This document shows, piece by piece, positions 11,801 to 21,447 of a stretch of 64,000 nt of DNA. The stretch comes from Acanthopleura granulata (Eukaryota > Mollusca > Polyplacophora > Chitonida > Chitonidae): contig JABBOT010000014.1 of NCBI GenBank assembly GCA_016165875.1, positions 1,552,341 through 1,616,340 of the forward strand, in the 5' to 3' direction. Numbering within the stretch: position 1 is the stretch's first letter; every line of letters begins with the position of its first letter. Made by a program: the position numbers and the translations under genes. The notes under the pieces are model-generated. The model ran no database searches. It saw nothing but the letters and a program-made list of their open reading frames with translations, and was not told the DNA's origin.

Positions 11801-14800
11801 TTCATTTTTTATGTTGATCTATATTTATAGGTAAATATTCTTGATAATAACATTTAACCCAGGTTCAATCAATCAATGAAACATTCAATCGAACAGGCAG
11901 CTAGACAATCGATCAATCAATCAATCAAGGTTTGCCCTAAAAGTAGTTAAAAGCAAAAGATCAGCAACATTAGATAGAAATTCAGGAGTGAAAAAAAGAA
12001 GACAGTAGTCGCACAAAATATAAATAGGAAGGAATAGTAAGCTTTTGTTTACAGGAACTGACCTCATTTAAATGACCCGATTTCCTCATTTGCTCACAGA
12101 TTGTCCTCCCGGCCAGCCGTACGCCCACTGCCTAAGTAATCCCTGTTCCCTTGCTTACTGTCCGGCGGGGACAAAATGCGTGTATGTAATTTAACCGTAT
12201 CGCTTGAAATGTATCCATACTTGTATGCATGTCTATACTGATGCAGATTAAAAGGTGTCAATTCATTTTTTGTAAAGAATTCATAATATTTTATAATGAA
12301 TGTAAAACTAGATGAAATAAAATACTATTAAACGGAGGTAAATAGATATGAGGTAGGATATCATCTCGTCGCTGCTATCAACAGTCTTTTCTCGGCTCAG
12401 GGCCTCGCTTTACTCTCTATGCTGTAGTCTTTGTACGGGATACGTCGTAGCAATTTCTGTAAATTTCACCCTTTCAGGGGTGACCCGATTTCCTCTTTCA
12501 GGGGTGAAATTTGGTGAAAATTCGGCCAATTGTTTTATTTCACATTCTTATTCTCCATTCTCCCATCTTTCCTCTCACTTAAAGATGACAACAAAATTCG
12601 AATGTAAGTGTCTAAAATCTGACAGAAAGTATAACATGTCGTGAACCAAGGCTGTTGTGTTTTATTAGTGCCCCCTGATTAGGGGATTTAGATCAGTGAA
12701 GGGGGGGTTACCTGCTGTGAATAGACACGCCTCTGGTAAATATGTATTGCCTCCTGCTATAAACTGCTCGTAACTGCTTGTGCAGACTACCTTAGCAGAC
12801 CTATTCACTAAATCATCAGCTTTAATCACCCCACCGGAGTGCCATTGGGGGAGGGGTTTATAATCACATTCTACCAGGGTTTGCTCAGAAAGGTCCAGAT
12901 AAAACACCAATTCACGCTACGATAGAACATGGTAAGATTTAAAATTTAACATAACTAGGGGCATATGTTCACATTTTAACTGGATGCAGGACAATTTGTG
13001 AATATAATTAATTGGCAAACTAATTAATTACGAAGTTTATCACACATAATGCTCCTCCAGACATTTTGATCTTTTTCTCCCTTTCGATTTTTTAGACGGT
13101 TGTGTGGTGAAATACTCTTATTTCTCACTTATTTTTCAACATAATGCTATGAAACTTTGCACACATGCAGCCAAATTCCTTAGCTAAATACTGTCCCACA
13201 GGTTTTTACTATCATTTTCGGTTTTACAGATGTTAGTATATAGTAAATTACCCACCTGAGCCAGAAAAAAATGAAAATTCGGAGAACTGTCGAAAAAATA
13301 GCAATCAGAAAAACAGCTCTGTTTTTGTTTTCCAGACTTTCTCTTTATTGTGAATAATAATAGTTAAGTAAATTTTAAAAGATTTCTTGAAATCAGCACT
13401 TGTTTGACTTTTAGAATACATATATGTAAATGGCCCTATTTGATCAATGTTTTGGGCTACACAAGACAAAATGTGAAACTTTGCTCACAGAGGAGGGAGT
13501 TCTAGTATCCTTAACTCAACTTGTGGTAGTCTTTTCATCGGCCACGCTGTCGCTTTACTCTCTTTTCTGTACTCTTTTCTCCAGGTCACGACGTGCATCT
13601 GTTCCGTTTTCCGTCGCTTAATCTCCTTGCTGTAGGTTTATCCTAAGTAACGGCGTCGCTGCTCTTGCCAAGCGTTTTAAGTATACAGTTTGCTAAAGAC
13701 CCTAAGTCATCTTGTGGAAGAGTTTGGTACTAGGCGGCTCTTCTCACCTCATTCCGTAGATTACTGTGTTCATGTAGCACAGGGACACGAATTAAAAGGA
13801 CTCCTGTGTCATGTAAATTTGGATAATGAATGTTTTAACATTTGTTTATCCCTAAACCTGCCTTACACTGTACGACTGTTTTTATCCACAGACCTAATTA
13901 TTGCAATTGTCGTCATGAGTGCAAGCCAGGTAAGTGTTATTTCGATTACATTTTAATCTTTACATTTCACTGATCGATCGAAGGGGCTAGATACATTCGA
14001 AGTATTACACATGTAGGTCCAAAGCTTTGCTCCAGGCTTAAAACATAAACTGGTTTTCAGATGAACAAGTTCGAATCCCAGTGAGGTTTCTTAAGAGGAT
14101 TTCTGCTACTCTGGAACATACACTGTAAAGAAAGCTTGTCTCTCCTTTTTTGAAGACTTACCACCCTCACGGGAATACTGCTTTCAGAAAAGGATTCTTT
14201 CTCAAGGTTTTCTGGAAAATTTATTCTTAAAAGACCCTTTAGGCTTTTCAGGAAACTTTCCTAGCTTAGACTTTTCTATCGACTTCCTTTATGGGGGCCA
14301 TATTTTCATAGTTTTCTGGCTAATTGTCCAGGTTTCAGCAGTCCCATGTTAATGACATTAATTTTGTGTATCGAATTCCTTAATTAAGGAGAAAACATAT
14401 CAGTAAAAAGCAGAGCCAAGTTTGTATCCGTTCATTTACAGTGAAGCACTGAGAGCAATGCAATTTTGACACAAATGAGATATTTCTATGATTCTTGTTG
14501 CAGACGGATGTTTTCATGGCGGCATCTATTACCCTGTAGGTGCAAGTTTTCCTGACACGCACAGCTGTAACCAGTGTGGATGCATATCTGGAAATAGAGT
14601 AGCCTGCACAAAAATATACTGTAAGTATACTCGTTCATGTGCCACAAAAAGTGTACTGAAAATATTCTTGTTTAGTATGCCCCCAAAATATGCGTGAGGT
14701 ATACTTGTTCATTTGCCACAAATATGTACTGCAAGTATTATTGTTAATGTGCCCCAAAATATGCTGTAAGTATACTGCTTCATGTGCCAGAAAAAATGTA

Positions 14801-16842
14801 CTGTAAGTATTCTTGTTAATTTGCCACAAAAATAAACTCCAAGGATACTCGTGTAAGTATACCGGTTCATGTGCCACAAAAATATTCTGTAAGTATACTG
14901 GTGTAGGTATACTGGTTCATGTGCCACAAAAATATACTGTAAGTACAATGGTGTAATATAATGGCTCATGTGCCACAAAAATATATTGTAAGTGCACCGG
15001 TTCATGTGCCACAAATGTATGCCGTAAGTGTACTGGTTATTAATTTGAGGCATATCAGTGTTCACAAAAATATACTGTAAGTTGGTATTGAAATGTACTG
15101 TAAGTACTATTTATGTGTGCCTTTTTAGCTGGAAAGTCGGCACTAAAATGTACCATATTACAGTATACAGGTTCATGTGCCAATTTGGCTGGAAACTGAG
15201 TACCCTGCAACAAACATACTGCAAATAGACTGCAAATACTGGTACATGTGCACAAAAATATAACGTAGGTCGGCACTAGCTTATGCTTTTAAGTGCTGGT
15301 TCCTGTGCCTATTTGACACAAGACAGATTACTCTGCATAAAAGTTTACTGTAAGTCACTAACATAGGCCTATTCAGTAAGTATTGACTGGGAACTTATTT
15401 GACTGGAAACTGAGTGCTGCGTACAAAAGTATATTGTAAGTACTGACATGCCTACGCAAAGCTATACTGTAAACACTAGTTACATGTATGTAGGGATAAA
15501 CAGAAACACTTATATGAATAAAACCAGCGAAAAGATCTCGACATAAATGCAAATAACTACAGCAGAGAAAGTAAAACCAGAGCAACTACGACAGTATGAG
15601 TTTTGGTGTATCACATACACGTGGGTAAGCGGTGAAATCTGGCCTCTTGTGAAGAGAAATTTTTATTCTAACTCGTAATGTAAAATCTTATATAGCACCA
15701 ACTTACACTGCCCTGGACATGCCTTTCTTATTGTACATATTTAAGTACTTGTAAAGACCATGTAAAAACTGAAACCATGATGAACTATCTTCTTTGAGGT
15801 CATTTTAATACCCCTATTTACCTTACACTTGATGTCAAGGCCATAGCTCATCCTTTTTGGAGACACAAACATCGTGGCAGTATAAGCACTGAATGCTCGA
15901 CACTTACACGGACAACTGAGTGCCCGATATTAAAAAGACTTCTCCTTGCAGAGTTTTGTATCTAACTTTGTGATAGCCACTGCTCTGAAACGTTACATTC
16001 ACTAATCTTACATTCGGTCCCGATGCCTGCGCTATTCTAAAAGTGTCAGAGTCGAAAGTCATTTTGAAATCATATCATCTCATTATGCGAGAATAATAAC
16101 GATCGTAACGTCGCGAAGAAACACAAATCTAATTGAGGCGTCCAATCGGACAGCATGCGAACCTCGTGAGCCGCTATTTTCGAATCACGTGACACCGCTA
16201 TTTTCAAATTAGGTTTTAATGTTCCTTCTTTTCACCATTAAAACGAAAATTAAAGTTAAGATTGGCAAGTTGCCATTCGCAACTTTCACTGGCGTAATCT
16301 CCTAGGTTTCAATCCAAACGCTTCATGAGTTTATCTTTTCCTTGACGCTGCCAAGCGCAGCGGACTCAATCCGAAAATGGAGGTTAGCGAAGTTTGGTCG
16401 GTTGTCGATTCGCTCGGTACATTTGTGGTCATTGGGACTTTATTGTGTTCTGGTATTCACGAATAACTAGAAGATGTGAATTGAGACTCACTGCAGGATT
16501 CAGCAGAGAAAGAAGGCGGAAGGTAACGGGCCTCTCAATCCGGATCTGCAGTGCACGCACGGAACTATATTTTTGTTCTTTCCTGTCATTTTTTCTACTA
16601 CGTAATTTCTTACTTTTCTTTAAAACAAAACAAAGTTTTTTCCGTTTTCTGGTGAGTTGGTTATCTGAGTTTACTGCAGTGTGTGTTTGATCATCGCAGG
16701 TCCACGGTGCTGGTACAACGGACGGAGGTACAAGCCGGGAGACCGTTTTAAGTCAATTGACGGCTGCAATAATTGCATCTGTTCTTCAACTGGAATTGTG
16801 GCGTGCACCCTGAAAGCCTGTCCAAAGACAACGAAATCATAA
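2809..16842 (+). CDS. Gene 1: secreted cysteine-rich protein, eight-Cys module plus two VWC-like modules (intact, 6 exons, 152 aa)
   Basis: Six coding exons join without a frame break: 2825-2867, 11433-11468, 12100-12181, 13892-13929, 14504-14620 and 16700-16842 (459 nt, stop TAA 16840-16842). An acceptor at 2807-2808 suggests an upstream 5'-UTR exon. All introns are GT/AG; phases run 1,1,2,1,1. The protein starts with a hydrophobic signal peptide (MGLLHVFLGLITLGG, about residues 1-20). Exons 3-4 encode an eight-cysteine module (C-x8-C-x4-C-x4-C-x5-C-x4-C-x-C-x3-C), which I cannot assign to a named family. Exons 5 and 6 each encode the six-cysteine N-half of a von Willebrand C module, with the signature C...G..Y..G..F....C..C.C...G.V.CT...C; pacifastin inhibitors share its C-terminal part. 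It should be extracellular and disulfide-rich; its target is unknown. Intron 1 (8.6 kb) contains the 7.6-kb mobile element. Confidence 0.8.
2872..3066 (-). repeat. SINE family 1 interrupted by the mobile element
   Basis: Reverse SINE (GTTACGCCGTAATCAAGACT, GGGAGGAAACCGAGG, GAGGAAGCCGGCATGAGCTG) running up to the left target-site duplication. The mobile element appears to have inserted into this older SINE in intron 1 of gene 1. Confidence 0.7.
3071..3400 (+). repeat. Left terminal inverted repeat
   Basis: Reverse-complement match to 10430-10659, with shared blocks TCTGGCGCAATTCACCCG, CATATGGTGTCCAGCTACAT and the repeated TGTAGACAAACGGG...GTTCACATTCA motif. The left copy is longer because that motif block is internally duplicated (about 3250-3390). 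Confidence 0.8.
3395..3565 (+). repeat. Two-copy tandem repeat of about 65 bp
   Basis: GGCGCTCAGGTTGATGGTTC and GGCGCTCAGGTTGGTGGTTC head two adjacent units, each followed by a T-rich stretch and TTTTTTCATCAGG. It lies just inside the left terminal repeat of the mobile element. Confidence 0.65.
3781..4161 (-). pseudogene. Mobile-element ORF A: charged helical protein, 126 codons open
   Basis: Starts at an ATG (4159-4161) and stays open for 126 codons. The sequence is rich in Lys, Glu and Arg and looks helical (KHNEIRLLAESKLNSITDHV, then GEVEKYRKMKQQIRNGIAY). No signal peptide or catalytic motif is visible. The last 20 or so residues differ in character, which suggests a frameshift near 3840. 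I believe similar uncharacterised proteins occur in other marine invertebrate genomes, but cannot verify it here. A small structural or accessory protein of the element is a guess. Confidence 0.45.
4168..4390 (+). repeat. tRNA-derived SINE (family 2) nested in the mobile element
   Basis: Box A-like GATAGCGCAGTCGGGAGAG and box B-like GGTAGGGTCATACC, followed by the family-specific GACTGGTCGGCCCGGTGTCA and GTGACTGGGTG. It matches copies at 22.0, 45.7 and 49.2 kb. It sits between ORF A and the upstream minus-strand frame, so it inserted after the mobile element did. Confidence 0.75.
4391..4612 (-). pseudogene. Mobile-element ORF A2 fragment with hydrophobic C-terminus
   Basis: Minus-strand frame starting MAAIDKPPKFSEHADV, with a hydrophobic stretch VIYLAVTQLLLQTV and a second one ending AAFLRIFYLVLP. 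The family 2 SINE cuts it at about 4390. It may be a membrane protein; I do not recognise it. Confidence 0.35.
4560..4835. repeat. Two tandem units of about 132 bp inside the mobile element
   Basis: CTTCGGTGGTT starts at 4586 and again at 4718; the units share ACCTTCTTTCATG and AAACACC. They are read in the minus-strand frame, so this is an internal duplication in the same decayed gene region. Confidence 0.7.
4961..5206 (-). pseudogene. Mobile-element ORF, 81 codons, unrecognised
   Basis: ATG at 5204-5206. The frame encodes a soluble-looking peptide (MSRINEGDKLPKLTSHKEIF, DEVSVSENIAAVSASIAGGS) ending close to 4961. It begins 22 bp downstream of the stop of the next minus-strand frame, a compact arrangement typical of viral or transposon operon-like layouts. 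Function unknown. Confidence 0.35.
5228..5376 (-). pseudogene. Mobile-element ORF fragment, C-terminal part only
   Basis: Minus-strand frame from about 5376 to the stop at 5228-5230: CIRDVEVFRSLAAKLQL, then TGRVRLELKKNDAISLL. It has coding-like composition; the upstream part is lost to a frameshift or stop. Not recognised. Confidence 0.35.
5597..5769 (+). pseudogene. Mobile-element ORF fragment before ORF B
   Basis: Plus frame from about 5597 reading YSSKEIEESSEILVID, then DLTFLKVLERYTLPEI, ending TAA at 5767-5769. Too short for the ORF list but coding-like. It leads directly into ORF B and has the same orientation. Confidence 0.35.
5833..6875 (+). pseudogene. Mobile-element ORF B: about 350-residue protein with C-terminal membrane helix, broken by a stop and a frameshift
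   Basis: The first part (5833-6321) is open and protein-like: YYQVRGILEEIKAYPCM, NPYDRKAYERICAQFWVSP, TWRTY-type Trp/Tyr-rich core, and ERVSNTIRTYIWAILGA before a TAG at 6319-6321. Reading on in the same frame continues plausible protein (FDTQKEFVANVEDAI, then FGEGFYMAPSNMDLRIE) to about 6560, where the frame shifts. The last part (6615-6875) is Pro/Val-rich and ends in a hydrophobic helix VSLVVLSVALGLALIWSR. This suggests a soluble N-domain anchored by a C-terminal membrane segment. I do not recognise a named family; virion or membrane structural protein is a guess. Confidence 0.5.
6872..7734 (-). pseudogene. Mobile-element ORF C: coiled-coil protein with C-terminal hydrophobic segments, frameshifted
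   Basis: Starts at 7734 (MGWNESKVVTALQKVKDDLG) with a long helical, Glu/Thr/Ala-rich region. It stops at about 7516, continues in other frames (7448-7035 and 7054-6872), and ends with two hydrophobic stretches (NILTALGFIVSTLVLAL and ILRSIVSWLLGALGLTV) joined by a Pro/Ala-rich linker. At least two frameshifts or stops break it. It converges tail-to-tail with ORF B at 6872-6875. A membrane-associated coiled-coil protein is the best description. Confidence 0.5.
8048..8395 (+). pseudogene. Mobile-element ORF D, partly coding-like
   Basis: The second half (about 8245-8395) looks like protein: KMVIRGSPPKLDFIPCD, then VVVDVAQTVTAKGMLF, ending just before the ATG of ORF E (8398). The first half is less convincing and may be out of frame. 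Unrecognised. Confidence 0.35.
8398..8820 (+). pseudogene. Mobile-element ORF E: membrane segment plus coiled coil, in-frame stops
   Basis: ATG at 8398, two bases after the ORF D stop. An N-terminal hydrophobic region (VNALAFSGSCFLFSTL) is followed by a charged helix (DAERKRHNKAIDQLQAAQAA, then KRTKRLDWINDELSRQG). The first stop is at 8659-8661. The same frame remains readable past it to about 8818, with another stop, and ends in a hydrophobic FLGMGVNVLVAYKLAE. A short type II or bitopic membrane protein is likely; function unknown. Confidence 0.45.
8945..9208 (+). pseudogene. Mobile-element ORF F, N-terminal part upstream of the integrase-like region
   Basis: ATG at 8945 after a short (TA)n run; 87 open codons (MMDLPEELYSPMVEFGYCAR, then GPLATILMDSAHKTLEVW). 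Its frame differs from the integrase-like frame that follows, so it may be a separate gene or the front of one frameshifted gene. Confidence 0.35.
9209..9480 (+). pseudogene. Mobile-element integrase-like fragment
   Basis: Frame reading LPIRLSKIYYSPQGYWRGIA, AAIKKLATAANVSEGKVAIG, a TGA at 9360-9362, then in the same frame LKKQAILQIFLPSPRYIPRP and NKVHQADLL. The order (YYSP.GYWRG..A.KKL helix region, a K..AI.QI linker, then a H-Q-A-D-L start of a catalytic core) resembles the N-terminal part of rve-type integrases of Polinton-like elements and the invertebrate F54H12.3-type family. The catalytic core after the first Asp is scrambled by stops and frameshifts. This is recognition by pattern only. 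Confidence 0.45.
10040..10273 (+). pseudogene. Mobile-element ORF G, short, unrecognised
   Basis: An ATG at 10067 opens a coding-like frame (MVRDDHECVFHPVAASRTN, then DQIVIVNPPTKQVYDSLN) ending at 10273, shortly before the right terminal repeat. No family recognised; it may be the tail of the integrase-region gene or a small separate protein. Confidence 0.3.
10430..10659 (-). repeat. Right terminal inverted repeat
   Basis: Inverted partner of the left repeat, ending GTATACACTACT just before the ACCTA target duplication at 10660-10664. Confidence 0.8.
12100..12181 (+). CDS. Gene 1 exon 3: first part of the eight-Cys module
   Basis: Acceptor ctcacag, donor GT|gtatgt. It enters in phase 1 (joining to AAT, Asn) and leaves in phase 2. 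It encodes NCPPGQPYAHC, then LSNPC, SLAYC and PAGTKC: five cysteines. The NPC....CP.GTKC spacing recurs in exon 3 of genes 2 and 3. Confidence 0.8.
13892..13929 (+). CDS. Gene 1 exon 4: micro-exon completing the eight-Cys module
   Basis: A 38-nt exon with acceptor atccacag and donor gtaagt, phase 2 in and phase 1 out. Read in the frame set by exon 3 it gives VPNYCNCRHECKP, adding three cysteines. The same position in genes 2 and 3 is a 41-nt exon with three cysteines, which supports this short exon being real. Confidence 0.75.
14504..14620 (+). CDS. Gene 1 exon 5: VWC-like module 1
   Basis: Acceptor cttgttgcag, donor ATATACT|gtaagt; phase 1 at both ends. It encodes DGCFHGGIYYPVGASFP, then SCNQCGC and GNRVACTKIYC. 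Six cysteines match the VWC N-half. The following intron carries a minisatellite built from this exon's 3' end. Confidence 0.8.
14605..15460 (+). repeat. Intronic minisatellite carrying repeated splice donors
   Basis: Degenerate tandem units of roughly 40-60 bp with the core GTGCCACAAAAATA, then ATACTGTAAGTATACTGG and TTCATGTG. The first unit overlaps the end of gene 1 exon 5, so the donor sequence ATACTgtaagta is copied many times through the first 850 bp of the intron. Confidence 0.85.
16700..16842 (+). CDS. Gene 1 exon 6: VWC-like module 2 and stop
   Basis: Acceptor tcatcgcag; enters in phase 1 to give CPRCWYNGRRYKPGDRF, then GCNNCIC, GIVACTLKACP and a short basic tail ending KTTKS-stop. 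All six module cysteines are present. Genes 2 and 3 carry this module in the same place but damaged. Confidence 0.8.
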
Positions 16843-18195
16843 AAGGAGCTTAAAAGTTTGCGATGCTTTGCAATTATGTTAAGATTTCACCAGGCGCCTA
16901 AAGAGTGCAAGTCATAGTATATTACAAATAATAGAGCTAGAATCTAATTCCACCAGATTTTAGAGGTCTTCTTCTCGTTGTTTATTACGGACTTTACTGA
17001 CAATTAACCGCTAAGAGATACTGTGAGAAGGCTGCTGGTCATGTCATAAAACATAACATATATAAACCTTTACTGACACTGTCAAACCCATTCAGTGTGA
17101 TTCTAAAGCCAAACCATAACCATAAATGTTTATTACGATGTTTATCCTTATTAGACATTCTATTGTGGTTGTTATGCTGTATATAACGTGCCTCACCCGG
17201 TACATTTCTCCTTTTCTCCTGACTTTAGTAAAGTTGAAATATTTAGCACGTCAGAATTAATTTCTTCAGAGTTATTTTGCTTATTTATAGCAGGGCTATT
17301 TATTTATGATTTATACAGAATGGTGTACACACTTCGGTAGGTAGTATGTGAAAGGAGAACCATGTTCTCATTATGGGGGTTATGATAAATCACGAAGTGT
17401 AACGTAATACATCACCCGAGCCTTCTAAGGTTTTGGAAAAGTATGACGTTACTATAGAGGCCTATGTCAGAGAAAGGTAAACGGATGTCCATGAGAAATG
17501 GCTTATTGTCAACTTCCGGGTTAATCTTTACAAGCAATAGTTACTGTACTTGCTGTTGAAGTAAATCGTCAAGAGACTCACGTTTTCAGTGTTTCTTTGT
17601 GTAATTTCTGGTTACTCTTTGAAGCTTCTCAGTTATGCGATGATTTGGTTAACACAAGCGAAGATTTCAAATGTAACGTGATTTGGTTAACACAAGCGAA
17701 CATTTCCCATGTAACGTGATTTTGCTTTTACTTCAGTGATGTCACTTATGCCATGATACTACATATACCATAGCTTAACTACAGGTAACACCATGACTTC
17801 ACGTATACACCCTATTATCTCATGTTCACATGTACAACATGGTAACATGTTCACTGTTACCGCCCTTAGAACCTGATTTCATTTATATCATGACTTCGCC
17901 TACAATGTTAGAAAAGTCCATGTTTTTACCACGCTGAATCCGGTATTTTCTGCGAGGATTAGGTTAGGATTTTATTCCTGCAATTTATGTAAATACATCA
18001 TAAGTAACAACTGATACGACCCCTATATAGCACCAAGGCTTGAGCCGATATGTTAAATGATCAGGGTTAAGAGTGGGGAAAAAAACTGGATCGCCTGGGT
18101 AAACCACCCGACTACGGCGAGTAACTAGCGAACTTGTCCACACATTTTCATGCAAAAGAGAGCATGTTCCGAGCACGCCATATTGAGCAAAAGTG
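16843..18195. other. Downstream of gene 1: no further gene seen
   Basis: 3'-UTR and intergenic sequence. I see no canonical AATAAA close to the stop. A 45-bp imperfect direct repeat (GTAACGTGATTTGGTTAACA core) occurs at about 17630-17720. Confidence 0.4.
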
Positions 18196-18199
18196 TAGG

Positions 18200-18795
18200 A
18201 ACAAATTTTGAAGACAACTTCTTATAAGAAAATAGGAAAATAAGAACACGAAGACATCAAGTCATAAAAATGAAAAAACGCAAAAATAAGAAATTAAGAA
18301 AAAGGAATAAGAAAATAAGAAAACTGACAAGGTGTTAGTTTCGTGCCACTTGAAAGCTGACGCATCATAAAATCACGAAAGCACGAGAACAGGAAAATCA
18401 GAAAATAAGAAAGATTATACTTCACTCAGGCACATGCCACCAGGAGGTATCGCTTTCACGTTGGCGTTGCTGTACATGATGTCATTCACTCATGTACACA
18501 CCCAAGACTGGCTGAATGAAGCATAATATTTCTTATTTCCGCGTTCTCCTGTTTTCGTATTCTCGCGTTTTCGCCCTATAATGTTATGATGTCGGCCTGC
18601 AGGTGACACAAAACGAGAGCGATGTCAAAGCTTTCTTATATTCCGATTTTTTTTAATTAAGACATTCTTAGTTTTCTTAATTTCTTATTCCCGCGTGTTT
18701 GTATTTTTAACTTTTCAACGTGTTCATTTCAGTGTATCTCGTTTTCGTGTTTTCCAGTTTTCGTGCTCTTATTTTTTTCTCTTAAATTCGCATTA
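18200..18795. repeat. Long imperfect foldback with purine/pyrimidine asymmetry
   Basis: The left arm (about 18200-18450) is purine-rich (AAGAAAATAAGAAAAC, CACGAAAGCACGAGAACAGG). The right arm (about 18510-18795) is its imperfect reverse complement (TTCTCCTGTTTTCGTATTC, TTTTCGTGCTCTTA). The loop is about 60 bp. No ORF lies inside. It could be a MITE or foldback element. Confidence 0.65.
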
Positions 18796-18799
18796 GCTT

Positions 18800-21440
18800 C
18801 AAGAAGCGCAACTGGGAAAAGACGAAATGGCACAAATCGGCCACCATCAGAGATCGCCTTCCTACCCCATGAATAATCCCGAAAATTCCCTTTTTCGCAG
18901 TATTATTAGTTAGGTTTATCTATGTATTGTAATATAATCACATATACTTACTATGGAAATCTGGTACAATATTATATTATTATAGTATATCACATGCGGA
19001 GTGGTTTTCACCCTTGCATTGGCCAATGCAACGTCACAAAATTTTCCAATATATTTTCTAATAATAACTAAAACAACTAATATACCACCTTCACAAGGCA
19101 ATAGCCAACTACCACACACTGATATCCAACGATCTCGTGTTGTAAGTTGTCAATTTAAACCGCAAACTGAGCAGGTAAGCTTTTTCTCGACAATTCCTGA
19201 TATAACATCTCATAGCATACCCTACCTATATGTTATAAGGCCTTTAGAACAGTCCTCTGAAAATCAGCATTATTATCAGAAATTATACGACGTATGGAAA
19301 AAGATTATAACGGTTATCAATAGAGTTTCCCGTGACGTTTTCAACTTTTATAGTATACATGCAACATATCAAAATTTGTAATAGACAGTCTGTAACAAAA
19401 GTAAGGTCCTGGGTTTATCATATCTGATACCAAAAAGCTTTTTTGATATGCTTACGAAATATTTACTTTTCTTAGATCAGGTGCTCATTGCTTGCTTTTC
19501 TACATATAACTTGAAACTTAATTTTCAAGATTTCACAGGAAGGCGTTGTCTGAAATACCATGCAGATGATTGCGGTTTCGGCGATCTAGGGCAATGTGAC
19601 AGGTCAGAGTGGCTTTTCCTCAGGCAACTTCACTTGTCGGTTTTTCTGGTTGGTTATTTTCAAATTCACAGTGGGCAAAAATGAAAATGTCAATGAAAAG
19701 GTGTATAATGTGTAAGTGTGCAACAGATATTCTGGGTGCAGAGGAAAATGAGCTGAGCTGAATAAATAGGCCCATCACAGGTGGAAGCCACAATATATGG
19801 CCTGACCGAAAGGATGTATTGCCACCAGCTTAAAGTAATCGGGTCTGCGCAAAATGTGGTTTGATAATATGCTTAAACTGAAGACTGTCGTGTCAGTTTA
19901 AAACAAACGGCGTCAGAAGTGCCCTCTTTGTGACGGTTTGGGTTTTAAACACGAAGCGGAGGTTAAGCTATGCGTTGCGTCGCTAGTGTGCAGGGATCGC
20001 GTGGGGATGCAAGTCTGACACGGCAGACATAACTATGACACGTAACAGGTCCTGTTTTGTGGTCAGGATTTACCCCGATGCATCTGTAAACGCATTTGTG
20101 AAAGACTAAGAAAAAAAAACAACAACAACAAAAAACACTCGTCCTGTATTAAGGTAAGAATACAAAAGTGTCCATCCTTTTGACATGACATTTTTCAAGC
20201 CCTCGACAAAAATTGTAAAATATGATTGGTGAATAACACCCCATGGAATTAACCTGAGGTAGCCAGAAAGTACATGAATATTTATAGGCCCACCCTTTGC
20301 TTGTTTGTAGGTTGATCAAGTTAAATTTCTTGGCTACATGGAAAGGAGAGAGATAGTATATCCGATGTGAGCAAAATTTGCCCCGTGTCACACATACACG
20401 GGATTACGTTGCATTTTAGCTCAGTATATAGTAACATTTAACTTCAGTGGGAGATGGTAGTGATGCCCAGTGTACAATGTAGGCCTACTGTTGTGTGGTG
20501 GGCCTTGCGACAAACACAGGGTGGTCCTTGGTTTCCATAGGTCAAGATATATGGTCACATGACAGTCCGGAAAACATAATGTACTTCGGTCATGCGCCAA
20601 TACCCGACGATCTCGTGCGTTTATTCTACACGGTTATCCTCATTTGTCTAACGTCCACTTGTTTATAAAGTAAACAGTCGGACGATGGCTTTGGCTGCTG
20701 GCGATGGCGTACAAGTCGTAGAAGCAAATTATGGCTTCAGCAGAACAGGTCATCTTTATTCAACTTTCCACTGCGCACATCAGTTACACTGGTCAACCAA
20801 TGAATGACAATAAATAAACACACATTACGGACAGTGCATGTAAACGCTCTGATAGAAAGTCATCAGCATTAAGTAACCGGTTGTACACACAAGAATTAAA
20901 TTATTTGAATGAAAAGAAGGCTATCAAGTCGTTGAACAGCAGACGCGTTTCAAGTATCCTAGTAATAGCATTTTTTCTCCTTTTTATATAAACCGAAAAC
21001 TTAAGCTAAGCCAGGACCAATCAATGAGCTGCCTGGTGCGGCTAACACGCAGGCGATGAGGTAAGAAAGAATGACTTAAAATGGAGTAAAATATCCTATG
21101 TTGTGGTCAAGATTTTGTGCAACGCAGTTGTAAACATAATAAAAAACAGGTATTGCGTGCAAAAATAAAAAAGTGTTCTTGTATTTCAAGGGCTCGTCGA
21201 GATTGGTATCCGCCATAAAACGTTAAAACATGATTGATGAAAAAACAGATTATGCAATATACGTGCATGTTCATACGTCCATGAAATACCTGTTGATATG
21301 TTGATACAATCGAGCATTTTTGCCGCATTGAACACAGAAGAGACTGTGAAAAAGACTTCATCAAGAACAGACACCACACACTGGTCCACCGTGTATGGTG
21401 AAGGAAACATAAATACCAAAGCCGATATCAAGTCACGACT
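18800..21440. other. Gene-poor stretch; one candidate exon and a diverged local repeat
   Basis: No supported gene. A possible exon at 19539-19602 (acceptor tttcacag, donor AG|gtcaga) would encode RRCLKYHADDCGFGDLGQC, with three cysteines, but nothing links it to a neighbour. An open frame at 19001-19381 looks like chance AT-rich sequence. Sequences at about 20040-20300 and 21096-21300 are diverged copies of one another (shared TTGTGGTCA, GATTGAT/GATTGGTGAA blocks). Confidence 0.35.
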
Positions 21441-21447
21441 GAGATAT

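Noticed and set aside
14635..15276. Minus-strand ORFs with repeated HEPVYLH motifs
   Set aside because: Translation of the donor-bearing minisatellite in gene 1 intron 5.
14605..15460. CRISPR-like array
   Set aside because: Units are degenerate, spacing is irregular and the host is a eukaryote; this is a minisatellite.
19001..19381. 126-codon plus-strand ORF
   Set aside because: AT-rich, no recognisable domain, no supporting neighbour or splice sites; could not be distinguished from chance.
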